NCBI GenBank assembly: GCA_021234155.1
Contig: JAJEKV010000062.1
Span: forward strand, 1,594,602-1,658,601
Reading direction: 5' to 3'
Length of the DNA: 64,000 bases
Source of the DNA: Isoetes taiwanensis
Lineage: Eukaryota; Streptophyta; Lycopodiopsida; Isoetales; Isoetaceae
Shown here: positions 60,541 to 64,000 of the stretch, one piece after another
How the letters are laid out: every line of letters starts with the position of its first letter
How positions within the stretch are numbered: the first letter of the stretch is position 1
Position numbers and translations under genes: made by a program
Notes under the pieces: generated by a model
What the model was told of the DNA's origin: nothing
Databases searched by the model: none
Seen by the model: the letters and a program-made list of their open reading frames with translations, nothing else

Positions 60541-61131
60541 TGATACGAACCGTCTTTTCTACCTGCAAAACTAGCAGTCACCGTTAATCCAAACAACTTT
60601 AAAACCCAGGAACAGGATCTTCTGGCACAAATTCACCACCCAACCGGGCTCAGATTTGCGAACACTGCAAAGGATCTTTGTGGCTCTTCCCAAAACTGAG
60701 AATTCTGTTATTCAACTGAATAACTTCTCTGGGATCAACTGTGGATCATAAAGACTTGGTTACAAAACTGTAAAGTCGCTGCCGCAGTAATTTGTGACCC
60801 CCTGTCACCTTTTCGGCCATTACTCCCTCATACCGATGAACTACGGAATGAGCCACCCCAATTCGGAAACTAGACTCCGAGCCGGTTCCAATGAGGTAAA
60901 GTTCGCTATAAGCCGACCTCGGGTTGCCGAGATATGTCCAACTGAAGTTGAGGTTCTATTTATAGATCTCTCTCTGCGACTTTAGCCTTTTTTAGCATGC
61001 ATGACCTTAAAATAGCTTCTTCCTTTTAACTTCGCGACACATCTAGATTTCCAAATGATGACTAATACCTTTGCCTCTGTGTTCATCTCTGCAAATCCTC
61101 TGAGCCGCTCCCCCGAGCTTGTGCCGTAACA
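60541..61131 (-). repeat. 5' LTR of the non-autonomous element
   Basis: 591 bp. It is the transcription-start LTR when read on the minus strand, adjacent to the primer-binding site. Confidence 0.93.
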
Positions 61132-62424
61132 GTTTCCATGATGCACAGAATCGAAAGCGATCTCGACAAAAAACGGGCTCGGCAGTGGCATACCTACTTG
61201 CTTGCTTGGAGTGTGTGTTTAGGTGTGCTTTGGATGGCAGGGTGGACCGTTGTGCGTTCTGCAACCCCAAAGCTTCAAATTGAAGCATGAATAGGTATCG
61301 CATGGAATTATCCAAATCCAACACTGTTTTTTGAGCCTGAAGCAGTGGCTTGGACTGTCGTCCCGCTGCTCCATTTTGTACCAAAATACAGAGCCATCTA
61401 GAACATTCCCGAGGTGCACTCAAGAAGCTTCCACAAATTCTAGAACCTTCTAGAAAGCCTGCCATTCTTCTTTAATAGTGTTTACACGCGCCTACAATCC
61501 AGAAGCCCATCTACCATTCAGATTAGCCCACGTGGCATATGGGTGGAGTTACACGTGGCATATGGGGTGAGTTACAGACAAACAGCAATAATTTTTTTTA
61601 TTATATGACTAGAAAAGGGGCCACCCTAATGGGCATCCCTCGGTTTGGACAAATGCAAGTTTGGCTATGGCAGATACAGATGCAAAGATGTAAATCGGCA
61701 AGGATTTCAAATGACTTTTTTTTTTTTTTTTTTTTTTTTGCAAAGACTGAAACCCCAGTAGAAATTTCAATAGAGCAAGTGTGGAAACATTCATTTAGAC
61801 CAAAATTAGGCATAGTTTCCATGATGCACAGAATCGAAAGCGATCTCGACAAAAAAAGGGCTCGGCAGTGGCATACCTACTTGCTTGCTTGGAGTGTGTG
61901 TTTAGGTGTGCTTTGGATGGCAGGGTGGACCGTTGTGCGTTCTGCAACCCCAAAGCTTCAAATTGAAGCATGAATAGGTATCGCATGGAATTATCCAAAT
62001 CCAACACTGTTTTTTGAGCCTGAAGCAATGGCTTGGACTGTCGTCCCGCTGCTCCATTTTGTATCAAAATACAGAGCCATCTGGAACATTCCCGAGGTGC
62101 ACTCAAGAAGCTTCCACAAATTCCAGAACCTTCTAGAAAGCATGCCATTCTTCTTTAATAGTGTTTACACGCGCCTACAATCCAGAAGCCCATCTACCAT
62201 TCAGATTAGCCCATGTGGCATATGGGTGGAGTTACACGTGGCATATGGGGTGAGTTAAGACAAACAGCAGTATTTGTTTTATTATATAGGACTAGAAAAG
62301 GGGCCACCCTAATGGGCATCCCTCGGTTTGGACAAAAGCATGCCTATCTATATTATTCACATTTATGAGGACCTTTTAAAGTATCCGAAATAATACCCAT
62401 GAAAAGTTAACTCACACCTACTAC

Positions 62425-64000
62425 TTGAAAGTATCACATGAGGAGTTAACTCATACCTACTACGTAGTTGCGGATGCGCTCTCTAGGAGGCCATTAGAGA
62501 CAAGAGTCCACTGCAACGCCATATCGACACTCAGTAGTGAGTATGGTAAGAGGATTGAGGAAACGTTGCCATCAGACTGCGACTTTAGAGAAGTGTGGGC
62601 AAGCCTCTCCAAGGAGGCAAGAACAGACAAAGAGAGAGAAACCTTCAAACATTTTAAGAAGGAAGGTAACCTACTGTACCACAAAAATAAATGGTGTGTG
62701 CCAGAGTCATCAGGAGTTAGGAAGTTGATACTCCATGACACACACAATAGCCCAATAGCCGGACATGCAGAGTTTATGAAGACATATTTTAAGATCAAAA
62801 GTAGTTACTTCTGGCCCGGCATGAAGAAGCAAATAGCTAAGTATATTCGTGAGTGCCAGCTATGTCAGAAGACGAAGGTGGAGCAACTCCGAATTCCTGG
62901 AGCTTTAGAGCCATTGCCTGTGCCGAATGCGAAATGGGAAGTGATTAGCATAGACTTTATCACCGGGCTCCCAAGAACTATAAGAGGCAAAGATGCTTTG
63001 GTGGTGGTAGTGGACAAGTTCAAGATGGCATATTTTGTGCCTTGTAAGACCACAGACACGGTGCTAGATACTGCCGTATTGTTCACAAGCAGATTTTTCG
63101 ACTCCACGGGATGCCAAGAGAAATAATATCAGATAGAGATTCAAAGTTCATGAGCGCATTCTGGCAAGACTTGTTCAGCACGATTCAGACCAAGCTCTCC
63201 ATGAGCACGGCATATCATCCTCAGACGGATGGTCGGACAGAGCGCACCAACCGAATCATAGAGGACATGCTAAGGAATTAAGTTTGGAACAAGCAGTCTA
63301 AGTGGGATGATTTCATCCACTTGGTGGAGTTCGCCTATAACAGCACCAAGCAAGAATCATCCCAGATGTCCCCTTTCATGATTAACTATGGGTATCAGTG
63401 CCTGACCCCAGATACATGGCACAACCCAGTGTCAAAAGTGGAAGTCTCCCAGCAAATGTTATCAGATATGCAACAGTTGGTGGAAGAGGTGAGAGGATAC
63501 CTCCTAGCAGCAAGGAGTCGGCAGACATGCATAGGACCGTAAGAGAATGCCAGGTAGGAGACAGTGTCGCTCAAGATCAAAGTTAAGCAAGCCAAGCTTC
63601 GCATCGGCAACTGCAAGAAGCTTGCTCCTAGATGGGCAGGTCCCTTCAAGATCTTGGAGCCGGTACCCAAGCCTACAAGCTCGATTTGCCTGCGCACCTT
63701 AAAGTCCATAAGGTCTTCCATGTGAGCCTGTTGAAAAGGCACAACCCAAACCCAGATGAGGTTTTGGAAACTCCAACGTTATTGGAGATGACGCAGGAAC
63801 AAGTTGAAATAGTGCCCGAATTGATCCTTGATAACGCATTCAAGAAGACCAGAAGGTCTCAATTCCTCCAATATTTGGTTAAGTGGAAGCACTTGCTTGT
63901 GGAAGACGATACTTGGGTATTGAAGCAGGATCTAGAGAAGCAATACTCGAACTTTATGAAGGAGTTTGATGGCCGAGTCATCTCCGAGCTGGTCGACGCC
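62425..64000 (+). pseudogene. Ty3/gypsy chromovirus pol 3' part, runs off the window
   Basis: 62425-63126 is open: VVADALSRRP (end of RNase H), LILHDTHNSPIAGH and CQLCQKTK (the HHCC zinc finger of integrase), SYFWPGMKKQI, and WEVISIDFITGLP (first catalytic Asp). After a frameshift at about 63115, IISDRDSKFMSAFW (second Asp) and AYHPQTDGRTERTNR (Glu region) follow. A stop at about 63280 precedes VEFAYNSTKQ. At 63840-63960 FLQYLVKWKH and DDTWVLKQDLEK form a chromodomain, placing it among chromoviruses. At least two frameshifts and one stop. The upstream pol, gag and LTR are missing. Confidence 0.88.

Larger units (their letters stand above)
59077..61131 (-). mobile_element. Non-autonomous LTR retrotransposon, 2.05 kb
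   Basis: Two 591-bp LTRs (59077-59667 and 60541-61131) begin TGATACGAACC and end GCCGTAACA on the plus strand. They flank an 873-bp interior. The 5-bp target duplication GTTTC is at 59072-59076 and 61132-61136. GCTCTGATACCA at 60527-60538 is the complement of the initiator-Met tRNA binding site (TGGTATCAGAGC), 2 bp from the right LTR, so the element runs on the minus strand. No gag or pol is present. The LTRs differ at about seven positions by eye, indicating a fairly recent insertion. Confidence 0.95.
58889..62340. repeat. 0.7-kb tandem duplication, one copy split by an LTR element
   Basis: Copy 1 is 58889-59076 plus 61137-61654. Copy 2 is 61655-62340. Both run from AAGCTTGGCTATGGCAG (AAGTTTGG in copy 2) to CGGTTTGGACAAA, with an internal T run of different length (11 and 22 T). 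Both keep an open frame ending in LDKKRARQWHTYLLAW, then a hydrophobic WSVCLGVLWMAGWTVV segment and LQIEA-stop, possibly a duplicated terminal exon of a small membrane protein. Confidence 0.88.

Overview
The window is nuclear DNA of a land plant. The evidence is a multi-exon gene with plant-style GT-AG introns, an intronless pentatricopeptide repeat (PPR) gene, a telo-box promoter, and plant-type Ty1/copia, Ty3/gypsy chromovirus, PIF/Harbinger and L1 elements. Long (GA)n tracts, abundant LINEs and the absence of a dense gene set suggest a large repeat-rich genome. A fern or other seed-free vascular plant is my best guess, but nothing here proves it.

Region by region (+ strand coordinates): 1-520 ends like a gypsy LTR. 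521-4576 is a broken L1-type LINE. 4581-7825 holds a 470-bp tandem duplication, a LINE RT scrap, a foldback-like element and a strong inverted repeat. 8716-9380 (-) is a full-length but broken, intron-free copy of a 1-Cys peroxiredoxin. 9410-13740 is a second LINE lineage (here LINE-B) split in two by an inversion. 13880-15740 holds two decayed copia copies. 15740-16137 is an L1 scrap.

From 16138 to 36010 there are five LINE-B-type elements, all on the minus strand and head to tail. Each boundary between neighbours is a long (GA)n tract, (CT)n in LINE sense, and the array is capped by a fifth tract. Four elements have their 3' end at such a tract, preceded by a small conserved hairpin. Five have their 5' end at one, whether full-length or truncated. 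This looks like a LINE family that inserts into (TC)n microsatellites, and it is the main finding.

36.5-39.7 kb holds a broken PIF/Harbinger element. 41529-42917 is a 5'-truncated L1 with a poly(A) tail and a perfect 16-bp target-site duplication.

The gene-bearing part is 45.4-56.9 kb. It has a seven-exon SCAPER-like gene (+), an intronless PLS-class PPR gene (-), and a four-exon gene of unknown function (+). The last two are divergent, with a shared 126-bp promoter.

58.9-62.3 kb is a 0.7-kb tandem duplication. One copy carries a 2.05-kb non-autonomous LTR retrotransposon; the other keeps the empty site. The window ends inside a broken chromovirus pol with integrase and chromodomain.
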